Positions 9,166-18,567 of a stretch of DNA of 64,000 nt are shown one piece after another (position 1 is the stretch's first letter; each line of letters begins with the position of its first letter). This stretch comes from Keguizhuia sedimenti (lineage in GTDB: Bacteria; Pseudomonadota; Gammaproteobacteria; Burkholderiales; Burkholderiaceae_D): assembly GCA_030715135.1 (NCBI GenBank), contig JAUYVH010000002.1, forward strand, positions 248,001 through 312,000, read 5' to 3'. The notes under the pieces are model-generated. The model had not been told where the DNA came from. It made no database searches and saw only the letters and a list, made by a program, of their open reading frames with translations. Both the position numbers and the translations under genes were made by a program.

Positions 9166-10422
9166 ATGGATTCAGCAAGCTTTACGTTTTTGTTCATTGG
9201 TTTCCTGCTCATCACGGTGCTGGTACGATTCTGGCTGGGATCGCGCCATATCCGCCATGTGCTGCGGCATCGCAATCAGGTCCCTTCGCAGTTCGCGCAA
9301 AAAGTCCCTCTTTCGGCACATCAAAAAGCGGCTGACTACACCGTTGCGAAAACCAAGTTCGGATTGATCACCCTACTTGTGAATTCGGCCGTAATAATCG
9401 GATTTACGCTGCTTGGCGGCCTGCAATGGCTATCGATTAAAGTTTTGGGTTTGACCGGGCCCGGCATGGGTTATCAGATTGCCCTGCTTGCGGCATTTTC
9501 CCTAGTTTCGGGGATCATCGACCTGCCCTTCGGCTACTTCCGACAATTCGTGCTGGAACAGAAATTCGGCTTCAACAAAATGAGCTTCGGTCTGTTCGTT
9601 GCGGATCTCGTGAAAGCTTCGGTATTGGGCGCCGTCATAGGATTGCCGCTTGCATGGATCATGTTGACTCTGATGGAAAAAGCGGGCGATCTGTGGTGGC
9701 TCTATGCATGGATCGTCTGGACCGGCTTCCAATTATTGATGCTGGTGCTGTATCCGACTGTCATTGCGCCCTTGTTCAATAAATTTACGCCCCTGAGCGA
9801 CGACAGCCTGCGCTCCCGTATCGAAGGCTTGATGAAGCGCGTCGGATTTGCATCCAAAGGATTATTTGTAATGGATGGCTCGAAGCGCAGCGCGCATGGC
9901 AATGCCTATTTCTCCGGATTTGGCGCCGCCAAGCGGATTGTCTTTTTCGATACCCTCCTATCCCGCCTTGCACCGGAGGAAATCGAGGCCGTGCTGGCGC
10001 ATGAACTGGGCCATTTCAAGCTCAAGCATATCGTCAAGCGCATCGCAATGATGTTTGCGGTATCGCTCGGATTCCTGGCGCTGCTGGGCTATTTGAAGAA
10101 TCAGGTCTGGTTCTACACAGGACTGGGAGTTGAGCCGATGCTGGGCATCAGCAACGATGCCATGGCATTGATTTTATTCATGCTGGCTTTGCCGGTCTTC
10201 ACCTTCCTGTTCGCGCCGCTTACGTCCATCAGTTCCCGCAAGCATGAATTCGAAGCGGATGCATTTGCTGCCAAGCATAGCAATGCGCAGGATCTGGTTT
10301 CCGCCCTGGTCAAGCTGTATGAGGACAATGCTTCAACCCTGACCCCCGATCCGCTGCATTCAGCGTTTTACGATTCCCATCCACCCGCGAGCGTACGCAT
10401 CAACCGATTACTGGCGAACTGA
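9166..10422 (+). CDS. M48-family membrane metallopeptidase (Ste24/CAAX protease 1-like)
   Basis: 418 residues with several membrane segments, starting [20 protein letters not shown]. The zinc site [11 protein letters not shown] has His at about 279 and 283 and the catalytic Glu between them. The third ligand Glu is in [17 protein letters not shown]. The N-terminal half matches the CAAX-prenyl-protease N-terminal domain ([19 protein letters not shown]). In bacteria, which lack prenylated CAAX proteins, such enzymes are thought to act in membrane protein quality control; that is inference. The stop is 1 bp before phhB, and phhB overlaps rsgA, so all three are one operon. Confidence 0.9.
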   Translation: MDSASFTFLFIGFLLITVLVRFWLGSRHIRHVLRHRNQVPSQFAQKVPLSAHQKAADYTVAKTKFGLITLLVNSAVIIGFTLLGGLQWLSIKVLGLTGPGMGYQIALLAAFSLVSGIIDLPFGYFRQFVLEQKFGFNKMSFGLFVADLVKASVLGAVIGLPLAWIMLTLMEKAGDLWWLYAWIVWTGFQLLMLVLYPTVIAPLFNKFTPLSDDSLRSRIEGLMKRVGFASKGLFVMDGSKRSAHGNAYFSGFGAAKRIVFFDTLLSRLAPEEIEAVLAHELGHFKLKHIVKRIAMMFAVSLGFLALLGYLKNQVWFYTGLGVEPMLGISNDAMALILFMLALPVFTFLFAPLTSISSRKHEFEADAFAAKHSNAQDLVSALVKLYEDNASTLTPDPLHSAFYDSHPPASVRINRLLAN

Positions 10423-10423
10423 A

Positions 10424-10783
10424 ATGACGACCACGATCAACCAACTTCTTGCACAACAATGCCGGCATCAGGTCCATGGCATGACTGACGCTGAAATCGC
10501 CGCGCATTTGCAAATGCTGAATAATTGGGTGCTTGCGGAAGAGAAAATTATTAAAAGCTTTTCTTTCAGGAATTATCATCAGACGATTGCCTTTGTGCAT
10601 GCAGTTGCCGATGTCGTCCATGCCGAAGACCATCATCCTGAATTAATCGTGACTTACAACCGGTGCGTCGTAAAATTTAACACCCATTCGGTAAATAGCG
10701 GGTGTGGCGGGATCTCGATCAATGATTTCATATGCGCGGCAAAGATCGATAATGTTTTTCAGCAGTCATTTTCCGGCGCATGA
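10424..10783 (+). CDS. phhB: Pterin-4a-carbinolamine dehydratase
   Basis: 119 residues. The enzyme dehydrates 4a-hydroxytetrahydrobiopterin, recycling the cofactor of aromatic amino acid hydroxylases. The signature is visible: [19 protein letters not shown] with the paired His, followed by the third conserved His ([11 protein letters not shown]) and the conserved Asp in [12 protein letters not shown]. The stop TGA overlaps the rsgA start (ATGA). No phenylalanine hydroxylase gene is in the window. In many bacteria the gene is present without a hydroxylase neighbour, so its physiological role here is not clear. Confidence 0.9.
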   Translation: MTTTINQLLAQQCRHQVHGMTDAEIAAHLQMLNNWVLAEEKIIKSFSFRNYHQTIAFVHAVADVVHAEDHHPELIVTYNRCVVKFNTHSVNSGCGGISINDFICAAKIDNVFQQSFSGA

Positions 10784-11670
10784 GCAAATTGACCGGAACG
10801 ATCATTGCGGCGCATGGCCGCCACTATCTTGCGCAGGCTGCGTCTTCGAAGCTGCAATGCGTAACCAGAGGCAAGAAAACCGACGTTGCAGTAGGCGATA
10901 TTGTTCATCTGGCTCAAACTTCTCCTGATCAAGCCGTTATCGAGTCAATTCAAGAGCGGAAGACCCTGCTCTACCGATCCGACCAGTTCAAGTCCAAACT
11001 GCTGGCGGCAAATGTGACGCAGTTGTTCATCGTGGTTGCAACCGAGCCTGGTTATTCGGATGACTTGGTATCACGCGCGCTGGTTGCGGCGGAAGCGACT
11101 GATATCAAGGCACACATCATCCTCAATAAAATCGACGTGACCGAACCTCTGGCACGGACACGACAGCGACTGGCGTTATATGCCGGTATCGGCTATCCGA
11201 TCCACGAGGTATCCGCTCAAGAAGCGCCCGAAGCTGCCCGCGAACTGCTTTTGCCTCTGTTGCACGGTAACTCCACCATCCTGATCGGCCAGTCCGGGAT
11301 GGGGAAATCCTCGCTGGTCAATTTACTCGTTCCTGATGCCGATATCGCAGTGCGCGAGATTTCGACTGCGCTCGACACCGGCAAGCATACGACTACCTTC
11401 ACGCGTCTTTATCAACTGGATGCGGATACTTCAGTCATCGACTCCCCGGGATTCCAGGAATTCGGCCTCTATCAGCTTACCGAAGGCATGCTGGAGCGCG
11501 CTTTCCCGGAATTTGCCCCGCACCTGGGCAAATGCAAATTTTATAACTGCCACCATATCAGTGAACCGCAATGCGCCGTCTTGCAGGCGGTCGAAGCCGG
11601 GCAAATCGCACCCATGCGCCATGCCTTGTACCGGCAGCTCCTGCACGAGGCTTCACAGAAAGTCTATTGA
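10780..11670 (+). CDS. rsgA: Small ribosomal subunit biogenesis GTPase RsgA
   Basis: 296 residues. RsgA is a circularly permuted GTPase that matures the 30S subunit. Order seen: an N-terminal OB-fold (residues of about 1-70), then G4 (ILNKIDV), G1 ([13 protein letters not shown]), the switch region ([13 protein letters not shown]) and G3 ([12 protein letters not shown]), then the zinc-binding domain with [14 protein letters not shown]. The permuted order of the G motifs is diagnostic. Translation is coupled to phhB through ATGA. A gap of about 130 bp with a hairpin follows before argF. Confidence 0.95.
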   Translation: MSKLTGTIIAAHGRHYLAQAASSKLQCVTRGKKTDVAVGDIVHLAQTSPDQAVIESIQERKTLLYRSDQFKSKLLAANVTQLFIVVATEPGYSDDLVSRALVAAEATDIKAHIILNKIDVTEPLARTRQRLALYAGIGYPIHEVSAQEAPEAARELLLPLLHGNSTILIGQSGMGKSSLVNLLVPDADIAVREISTALDTGKHTTTFTRLYQLDADTSVIDSPGFQEFGLYQLTEGMLERAFPEFAPHLGKCKFYNCHHISEPQCAVLQAVEAGQIAPMRHALYRQLLHEASQKVY

Positions 11671-11762
11671 ACCGGCCGGGTAGCTGCGCTGTCGGCAGCC
11701 GAAGAGGCCGATAAGTAGGATTTGACAAGAAAATCCCTTATAATTGAAGTGCTTACAACCTT

Positions 11763-11788
11763 CGGCGGCAGGCGCCACCTTGCCGCCG
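11763..11788 (+). promoter_or_regulatory. GC-rich hairpin just upstream of argF
   Basis: CGGCGGCA (11763-11770) and TGCCGCCG (11781-11788) form a perfect 8-bp stem with a 10-nt loop. TTTCCATTT follows and the argF ATG is 9 nt after the stem. No Shine-Dalgarno sequence is visible between the stem and the ATG, so the stem occupies the region where one would be expected. It could be a weak terminator for rsgA, an attenuator, or a translational control element. No Arg-rich leader peptide is present. Confidence 0.4.
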
Positions 11789-11797
11789 TTTCCATTT

Positions 11798-12712
11798 ATG
11801 GCGATCAAACACTTTCTTCAATTTTCTGACTTTACGCTTGACGAGTTCGAGTATCTGTTCGAACGCGCGCACCTCATCAAACGTAAGTTCAAGAATTACG
11901 AGCCGCACCATACGCTGCTGGATCGCACGCTAGTCATGGTGTTCGAGAAGAACTCCACCCGCACACGCTTGTCGTTTGAGGCTGGCATGCATCAGTTGGG
12001 CGGCGCGGCGATTTACCTGAATACCCGCGACAGCCAGCTGGGCCGGGGCGAACCGGTTGAGGATGCTGCGCAGGTCATGTCCCGCATGTGCGACATCATC
12101 ATGATCCGCACTTTCGGCCAGGACATCATCGATCGCTTTGCAGCCAACTCCCGCGTGCCGGTCATCAACGGCCTGACAAACGAGCATCATCCCTGCCAGG
12201 TGCTGGCCGACGTCTTTACCTATATCGAGCATCGCGGCTCCATCGTCGGCAAAACCGTGGCATGGATAGGCGACGCCAATAACATGCTGTATTCGTGGCT
12301 GCAGGCGGCGCAGGTATTCGGTTTTCATGTCAATGTATCCACGCCCAAAGGCTACGACATTGATCCTAGCCTCGTGACGGCAAACAAGAGCCGCTATACC
12401 GTATTCGGCGACCCGTCGGACGCCTGCGTCGGCGCGGACCTGGTCACGACCGATGTCTGGACCAGCATGGGATTCGAAGCGGAGAATGCGGCACGACTGC
12501 AGGCCTTCGACGGCTGGATTGTGGACAGCGCCAAAATGCGTTGCGCACATCCCGATGCCTTGTTCATGCATTGCCTGCCCGCGCATCGCGGCGAAGAAGT
12601 TGCCGCGGAAGTCATCGACGGGCCACAATCGGTAGTCTGGGATGAAGCGGAAAATCGCCTGCATGTCCAGAAGGCGCTGCTCGAATACCTGGTTCTGGGC
12701 AGGCTCACCTAA
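11798..12712 (+). CDS. argF: Ornithine carbamoyltransferase
   Basis: 304 residues. Converts ornithine and carbamoyl phosphate to citrulline in arginine biosynthesis; cytosolic trimer. Motifs: carbamoyl phosphate site EKNSTRTRLSFEAG, HHPCQVLADVFT (HPxQ), ornithine loop DVWTSMGFE, and the HCLPAHRGEE signature with its Cys. ATG 11798 begins MAIKHFLQFSDFT, as in homologs; in-frame codons upstream run through the hairpin and are unlikely. argG follows 55 bp later on the same strand, so consecutive steps of the pathway are adjacent. Confidence 0.97.
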   Translation: MAIKHFLQFSDFTLDEFEYLFERAHLIKRKFKNYEPHHTLLDRTLVMVFEKNSTRTRLSFEAGMHQLGGAAIYLNTRDSQLGRGEPVEDAAQVMSRMCDIIMIRTFGQDIIDRFAANSRVPVINGLTNEHHPCQVLADVFTYIEHRGSIVGKTVAWIGDANNMLYSWLQAAQVFGFHVNVSTPKGYDIDPSLVTANKSRYTVFGDPSDACVGADLVTTDVWTSMGFEAENAARLQAFDGWIVDSAKMRCAHPDALFMHCLPAHRGEEVAAEVIDGPQSVVWDEAENRLHVQKALLEYLVLGRLT

Positions 12713-12734
12713 TCATTTATTCCGTTTTACCTAA

Positions 12735-14108
<1,374 letters not shown>

Positions 14109-14135
14109 TTGCAACCTTTCGTACTGAACCCAAAC

Positions 14136-14450
14136 ATGAGCACACAATTCGATCAAGTCAGCGTCATCAAGAAAGCCAATATTTATTTCGATGGAAAATG
14201 CGTGTCGCACACCGTGCTGTTCGCAGATGGCACCAAAAAAACCATGGGCGTGATTTTCCCTTCCAGCCTGACCTTTAATACCGGTGCCCCAGAAGTGATG
14301 GAACTCAACGCAGGAAAATGCCGCATCCGCCTGAAAGGCGAGGAAAACTGGACGACTTACGAAGGCGGCCAGAGCTTTGATGTGCCCGGCAATTCAAGCT
14401 TCGACATCGAGACTCTGGAAACGCTGGACTACGTCTGCCACTTCGGCTGA
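14136..14450 (+). CDS. ppnP: Pyrimidine/purine nucleoside phosphorylase (DUF1255)
   Basis: 104 residues, a single small cupin-type beta-barrel. PpnP phosphorolyses several nucleosides to base and ribose-1-phosphate. Family segments: [38 protein letters not shown], and [19 protein letters not shown] 14136 begins [20 protein letters not shown]. It sits 27 bp behind argG on the same strand and ahead of the palindromic element at 14511. Cotranscription with argG is likely; a functional link to arginine synthesis is not evident. Confidence 0.9.
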   Translation: MSTQFDQVSVIKKANIYFDGKCVSHTVLFADGTKKTMGVIFPSSLTFNTGAPEVMELNAGKCRIRLKGEENWTTYEGGQSFDVPGNSSFDIETLETLDYVCHFG

Positions 14451-14510
14451 TTGAATATTTTGGACCTTGCTGGCTGCTGGAATAACTATCCTGCAGCCCT
14501 GCAGATACTA

Positions 14511-14636
14511 AGAGCGCCTAACAAAATGAGGCGAAGCGGTTCTGAGTAGACGCGGTCGCACGCAGTACGAGCTGTACGGCAAGACCGACTAGGCGTCCCC
14601 GCGCAACACCCTCGGAATTATTTTGTTAGGCGCTCT
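14511..14636. repeat. 126-bp palindromic element with 17-bp perfect terminal inverted repeats (attC-like or MITE/REP-like)
   Basis: The arms AGAGCGCCTAACAAAAT (14511-14527) and ATTTTGTTAGGCGCTCT (14620-14636) are exact reverse complements. Inside them GCCTAAC (14516-14522) and GTTAGGC (14625-14631) match the integron core-site consensus RYYYAAC and GTTRRRY, 116 bp end to end, within the attC size range. The interior is an imperfect palindrome: GACGCGGTC at 14549 against GACC at 14583 and GGCGTC at 14592, with a small GTAC/GTAC tip. It has no ORF and no visible target duplication. It ends 7 bp before the murB stop codon and lies between convergent ppnP and murB. No integrase gene is in the window. 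Confidence 0.6.
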
Positions 14637-14643
14637 AAGCAAC

Positions 14644-15672
14644 TTAAACAAAGATCGGTTCGGCTTCCAGTAATACCCCGAAGCGCTGTCGTACATCTTC
14701 CCGGATGGCTTCCGCAAGTGCGACGATATCCTGCCCTTTCGCATTGCCGCGGTTGACTAATACCAATGCCTGCTTTTCGTACACGCCTGCGGCTCCTAGG
14801 GCTTTCCCTTTCCAGCCGCATTGGTCAATCAGCCAACCTGCAGCAAGCTTATAGCTGCCATCCGGCTGCACAAAACTGACCATCTGCGGGAACCGCGCAA
14901 GCAAGGCGTCGCGCTCTTCGCCCGACACAACGGGGTTCTTGAAAAAACTGCCGGCATTTCCGATCTGCGCCGGGTCCGGCAATTTGCGCGTGCGAATTGC
15001 AATCACCGCTTCGCTTACCTGCCTAGCCGTGGGAGTATCGATACCTTGTGCAGCCAGCTCCTGCGCCACGTCTGCATACCGGATGCTGGGCTGCCAGTGT
15101 TTTGGCAGCGCGAATGTGACAGAGAGAATGACTGCACGGTCACGCAGTTCATGTTTGAATATGCTGTCGCGATAGGCAAAATTGCAGTCCGCATTACTTA
15201 GCGTAAGAATTTCACAAGTTTCAAAATCGAAGGCAGTTAAGGAATGCAGGCGTTCCTTGATCTCCACTCCGTAAGCTCCAATGTTCTGGATCGGCGATGC
15301 GCCTACGCTGCCGGGAATCAGCGAAAGATTTTCCAAGCCACCGAAGCCCCGTTCCAGTGTCCATTGCACGAAACCGTGCCAATTTTCTCCGGCAGCGGCA
15401 CGCACGAACCTTGAATTCTCGTCCTCATCTACAAGTTCAATACCCCGATTGCACAAATGCAGCACCAGTCCGGCAAAATCGCCGGTCAGGACGATATTGC
15501 TGCCGCCACCCAAGATCAAGCGTTGCAGCTGTGACAGCTCGGCGTCGGCATTGACAGCCACAAGTGTTTGCGCATTATCCACTCGAACATACGCGTGCGC
15601 TTTGGCATCAATGCCAAAGGTATTCAAGTGACGGAGCGAAAAGTCGGTCTGGATGGGAAGTCGGCTAGCCAT
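14644..15672 (-). CDS. murB: UDP-N-acetylenolpyruvoylglucosamine reductase
   Basis: 342 residues, type I MurB length. NADPH- and FAD-dependent reduction of UDP-GlcNAc-enolpyruvate to UDP-MurNAc in peptidoglycan precursor synthesis. Motifs: HLNTFGIDAKAH, FAD-binding LILGGGSNIVLTGDF, GASPIQNIGAYGVEI, AYRDSIFKHE, GNAGSFFKNPVV with the proton-donor Ser, and the last Glu in VLLEAEPIFV. Start ATG 15672. Divergent from yajQ, whose start is 168 bp away. The 3' end almost touches the palindromic element. Confidence 0.97.
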   Translation of the reverse strand: MASRLPIQTDFSLRHLNTFGIDAKAHAYVRVDNAQTLVAVNADAELSQLQRLILGGGSNIVLTGDFAGLVLHLCNRGIELVDEDENSRFVRAAAGENWHGFVQWTLERGFGGLENLSLIPGSVGASPIQNIGAYGVEIKERLHSLTAFDFETCEILTLSNADCNFAYRDSIFKHELRDRAVILSVTFALPKHWQPSIRYADVAQELAAQGIDTPTARQVSEAVIAIRTRKLPDPAQIGNAGSFFKNPVVSGEERDALLARFPQMVSFVQPDGSYKLAAGWLIDQCGWKGKALGAAGVYEKQALVLVNRGNAKGQDIVALAEAIREDVRQRFGVLLEAEPIFV

Positions 15673-15840
15673 AACGGCCGATTATAGCGTTTGAACCCTG
15701 GTTAATCCTTGTATCGCTGCTATAGCCATATGATTTTTTGTCCGATAGAATAAAACCGTTAATGAATTTATAAGGCATGCATCTCGGTCGGACATGCATG
15801 CTTAAGCAATTGAAGCAATTTACGATTAAGGAATTGAACC

Positions 15841-16326
15841 ATGCCCTCATTTGATATCGTCTCCGAAGCCAATGCCGTCGAGGTTAAAAATGCCGTTGAG
15901 CAGGCGAACAAGGAAATCTCAACCCGTTTCGACTTCAAGGGAAGCGATGCACGGGTCGAGCAAAAGGAACGTGAACTGACCGCCTACGCCGATAGCGAGT
16001 TCCAGCTTAGTCAGGTCAGGGACGTACTGACCGGAAAAATGGTCAAGCGCAACGTCGATGTCCGTTTTCTGGATATAGGAAAAATCGAGAAAATCGGCGG
16101 CGACAAGGTCAAGCAGGTCATCAAGGTAAAAAACGGCATTGAATCCGACGCAGCCAAAAAAATCGTTCGCATGGTTAAGGACAGCAAAATCAAGGTTCAG
16201 GCCAGCATCCAGGGCGAAGCGGTACGCGTGACCGGAGCAAAGCGCGACGATCTGCAATCCACCATCGCCTTGCTCAAGAAAGAAGTGAAAGATTTGCCCT
16301 TGGAGTTCAATAATTTCCGCGATTGA
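15841..16326 (+). CDS. yajQ: YajQ-family nucleotide-binding protein
   Basis: 161 residues, the usual size of the UPF0234/YajQ family, which has two ferredoxin-like domains and binds nucleotides; some members bind cyclic di-GMP. Seen: [19 protein letters not shown] at the start, [10 protein letters not shown], and the end [15 protein letters not shown], all typical. AAGGA lies 8 nt before ATG 15841. It is alone in its transcription unit, facing away from murB. Confidence 0.93.
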   Translation: MPSFDIVSEANAVEVKNAVEQANKEISTRFDFKGSDARVEQKERELTAYADSEFQLSQVRDVLTGKMVKRNVDVRFLDIGKIEKIGGDKVKQVIKVKNGIESDAAKKIVRMVKDSKIKVQASIQGEAVRVTGAKRDDLQSTIALLKKEVKDLPLEFNNFRD

Positions 16327-16445
16327 GGCCAAAAGAAAAGGGAAATTGAAAAGGTAATTTTTCTGCAGGCGGAATTTCATGCAGGTGCGGTACCATGTGC
16401 AATGCCAAATCGTTTCAGCATTTTTCATGTTGGGGGAGCACCTAC

Positions 16446-17099
16446 GTGAAACATAAAAAGTCAAGCCTCTATGCTTGCCTGGCGACCTTTAGCCTGATAT
16501 CGCTATCAGGTTTCGTATATGCCGCCGATGTAAGTGTCGTAGGTCTTTTTCCCGGCAAGGCAGTGCTGGTAATCGACAATGGAGCGCCCAAGACCTATTC
16601 GGTCGGTGCGCGAATTGCGGAAGGCATCAAGCTGAGCGCGGTGAATTCGTCGAGCGCGACTATCGAAGTCAATGGCAGACGGCAAACAATCGCCATTGGC
16701 GAACATGTTCATCGCAGCGCATCTTCAGATTCGGCAAAAGTGACATTGCAGGCGGACGGTGCAGGCCATTTCATGACCAATGGCCAGATCAACGGCGGTA
16801 CAGTCCGCATGCTGGTTGATACGGGCGCAACCATGGTGTCGATGCCGGCGTCAGATGCCATACGGCTAGGCATCGACTACAAGAAGGGGCAACCCGGAAT
16901 GGTCAACACCGCCAACGGCGCCGCTCCCGTTTACCGGGTCAAACTGAACACGATAAAAGTCGGCGATATCGAAATGAACCAGGTCGATGCACTGGTTCAG
17001 GAAAGCGGCTTACCGATCATCTTGTTGGGCATGTCTTTCTTGAATCGCACCGAAATGCGCCGCGAAGGCGAACAAATGACCCTAATCAAACGCTATTAA
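16446..17099 (+). CDS. Retropepsin-like aspartic protease (clan AA, TIGR02281-type), exported
   Basis: 217 residues from GTG 16446, chosen because GGGGGAG (16432-16438) is 7 nt upstream. An N-terminal signal segment (SSLYACLATFSLISLSG, then FVYAAD) suggests export. Residues of about 20-95 form a beta-rich region (VSVVGLFPGKAVLVIDNG). The protease domain has one active-site triad, VRMLVDTGATMVSMP, followed by the flap region and ILLGMSFLNR, as in retroviral-type single-domain aspartic proteases that work as dimers. The substrate is unknown. It converges with aroG across a shared terminator. Confidence 0.85.
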   Translation: MKHKKSSLYACLATFSLISLSGFVYAADVSVVGLFPGKAVLVIDNGAPKTYSVGARIAEGIKLSAVNSSSATIEVNGRRQTIAIGEHVHRSASSDSAKVTLQADGAGHFMTNGQINGGTVRMLVDTGATMVSMPASDAIRLGIDYKKGQPGMVNTANGAAPVYRVKLNTIKVGDIEMNQVDALVQESGLPIILLGMSFLNRTEMRREGEQMTLIKRY

Positions 17100-17164
17100 A
17101 TAAATACCCAATTGCGCACCCGCACGGCGTACTGCCTTGATCCGTTCTGCGTTGCCATAAAAAA

Positions 17165-17189
17165 GGGCCTGCAAGGTAATTGCAGGCCC
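17165..17189. terminator. Bidirectional Rho-independent terminator between the retropepsin gene and aroG
   Basis: GGGCCTGCA (17165-17173) and TGCAGGCCC (17181-17189) form a 9-bp stem with a 7-nt loop, followed by TTTCGTTTT on the plus strand. The AAAAAA before it gives a U-run for minus-strand transcripts. It therefore serves both converging genes. Confidence 0.85.
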
Positions 17190-17214
17190 TTTCGTTTTAG
17201 GAATTGACTACCGC

Positions 17215-18279
17215 TCAGGCCTCCGGATCTTTCAGGCGGCGCTGCTTGACGGCCGCAGCCAGCCCTTCCAGCACGCTCAGGCTTTCGTCCCAGCCAATGC
17301 AACCATCGGTAATCGATTGACCATAGGTGAGTTCCTTGCCCTGAATCAGGTCCTGGCGGCCGCTGAGCAAGTGCGATTCGATCATCACTCCGACGATGCG
17401 GGTATCGCCTGCGGCAATCTGTCGGGCGATATCGGCGCAGACAGGAACCTGGTTTTCCGGTTTCTTGCTGCTGTTCGCATGCGAAGCATCAATCATCAGG
17501 CGTGAGGCAAGGCCGCTGGCGGCGATTTCCTTGCATGCCGCATCGACACTGGCGGCATCGTAGTTTGGCGTTTTGCCGCCGCGGAGAATGACGTGACAAT
17601 CCTCGTTGCCGTTGGTTGAAACGATTGCCGAGTGTCCGCCTTTGGTCACCGACAGGAAATGATGCGGCTGCGAAGCTGCCTTGATCGCATCGACTGCAAT
17701 TTTGACATTGCCGTCGGTGCCGTTTTTAAAACCCACCGGGCAGGACAGGCCAGAGGCAAGTTCTCGATGCACCTGCGATTCGGTGGTGCGTGCGCCGATC
17801 GCACCCCAGCTGATCAGGTCAGCCACATATTGCGGGCTGATCACGTCGAGGAATTCTGTGCCGGCAGGCAGGCCAAGTTCATTGATGTTCAACAGCAGTT
17901 CGCGCGCCATGCGCAGGCCGTCGTTGATGCGAAAGCTGTTGTCCATGTAAGGATCGTTGATCAAGCCTTTCCATCCAACTGTGGTGCGCGGTTTTTCAAA
18001 ATACACGCGCATGATGATCTCCAGTTCCCCAGCATAACGTTCGCGTTCCTTCACCAGGCGACGCGCGTATTCCATTGCCGCCTTGGTGTCATGAATCGAA
18101 CAAGGTCCGATCACGACCATCAGCCGGTCATCCTGGCCGTGCAAAATGCGATGCAACGCAGTGCGCGCATTCGCCGCAGTGGTCGCTGCTTTTTCGGAAC
18201 AGGCGAATTCCCGAATAAGATGCGAAGGTGGTATCAGTTCTTTCAATTCTCTAATCCGTAAATCATCGGTGCGCGGCAT
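17215..18279 (-). CDS. aroG: 3-deoxy-D-arabino-heptulosonate 7-phosphate synthase, class I (AroG type)
   Basis: 354 residues. Condenses phosphoenolpyruvate and erythrose-4-phosphate, the first step of the shikimate pathway. Motifs: VVIGPCSIHDTKAAMEYA with the metal-site Cys, RVYFEKPRTTVGWKGL, GARTTESQVHRELASGLSCP, PVGFKNGTDG, the His of LSVTKGGHSA, and MIDASHANSSK. It aligns well with Escherichia coli AroG, the Phe-inhibited isozyme. ATG 18279 has TGGAG 8 nt upstream. A leader peptide rich in Phe and Tyr codons and an intrinsic terminator precede it (18304-18452), so expression is probably set by attenuation. Confidence 0.96.
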   Translation of the reverse strand: MPRTDDLRIRELKELIPPSHLIREFACSEKAATTAANARTALHRILHGQDDRLMVVIGPCSIHDTKAAMEYARRLVKERERYAGELEIIMRVYFEKPRTTVGWKGLINDPYMDNSFRINDGLRMARELLLNINELGLPAGTEFLDVISPQYVADLISWGAIGARTTESQVHRELASGLSCPVGFKNGTDGNVKIAVDAIKAASQPHHFLSVTKGGHSAIVSTNGNEDCHVILRGGKTPNYDAASVDAACKEIAASGLASRLMIDASHANSSKKPENQVPVCADIARQIAAGDTRIVGVMIESHLLSGRQDLIQGKELTYGQSITDGCIGWDESLSVLEGLAAAVKQRRLKDPEA

Positions 18280-18303
18280 GTTGTTCTCCAGGATGAAATC
18301 TGT

Positions 18304-18333
18304 AAAAAGAAAAACCGCCATCACTGGCGGTTT
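18304..18333 (-). terminator. Attenuator terminator in the aroG leader
   Basis: On the minus strand AAACCGCCA and TGGCGGTTT form a 9-bp stem with a 4-nt loop (18333 down to 18312), followed by TTTTCTTTTT. It lies 25 nt before the aroG start, downstream of a Phe/Tyr-rich leader ORF. That position, inside the leader and not after a gene, is what marks it as an attenuator. Confidence 0.8.
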
Positions 18334-18400
18334 CTCTAGAAATTCGGTTTGTCTCGTGTGCGTTTCGCTTTTACGTTACTTTACCGCTTCTCCACCGCCA
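18325..18400 (-). promoter_or_regulatory. Predicted antiterminator of the aroG attenuator
   Basis: Minus-strand TGGCGGT (18400-18394), inside the last codons of the leader ORF, can pair with ACCGCCA (18331-18325), the 5' arm of the terminator. The pairing extends inward: AGAA (18391-18388) with TTCT (18341-18338), and CGGT (18386-18383) with ACCG (18348-18345). This structure and the terminator exclude each other. A ribosome stalled on the Phe/Tyr codons just upstream would leave the first strand free. Pairings were found by eye; no folding energy was calculated. Confidence 0.65.
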
Positions 18401-18452
18401 TTGGGCTGGAATAGCTAAAGTGAAAATAAAAGTAAAAGCGCGCGAAGTTCAT
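18381..18452 (-). CDS. aroG leader peptide (Phe/Tyr-rich, 23 aa)
   Basis: ATG 18452 to TAA 18381. It encodes 23 residues with Phe at positions 3, 6, 8, 10 and 12 and Tyr at 7, 9 and 14; the core reads RFYFYFHFSY. Such clustering of the pathway end products is typical of leader peptides for ribosome-mediated attenuation, as in pheA and trp leaders. Codons 18-20 (Met-Ala-Val) form the first strand of the predicted antiterminator. No strong Shine-Dalgarno sequence is seen before the ATG. It is too short for routine gene calling. Confidence 0.8.
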   Translation of the reverse strand: MNFARFYFYFHFSYSSPMAVEKR

Positions 18453-18528
18453 AAAAATACTGGTTTCGGATCGAATTTTGTTCAATAGTGCTATAAACAA
18501 AGGCATTTGGCAAGTGCGTCAGTCAAAA

Positions 18529-18559
18529 TACTGCCGGCTTCGCTTCAGAACCGGCAGTA
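18529..18559 (-). terminator. Rho-independent terminator of tldD
   Basis: TACTGCCGG (18529-18537) and CCGGCAGTA (18551-18559) form a 9-bp stem. On the minus strand it is followed by TTTTG. It lies 9 bp past the tldD stop codon and separates tldD from the aroG leader region. Confidence 0.75.
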
Positions 18560-18567
18560 AAACCGCA

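Noticed and set aside
11722..11744. TTGACA followed by TATAAT upstream of argF as a canonical promoter
   Set aside because: The spacer is only 11 nt, too short for a -35/-10 pair. The TATAAT may be used with another -35, but none is convincing.
18381..18452. aroG leader ORF dismissed as a chance reading frame
   Set aside because: Considered and set aside: eight Phe/Tyr codons within twelve, directly before overlapping alternative stems and the aroG gene, are very unlikely by chance.
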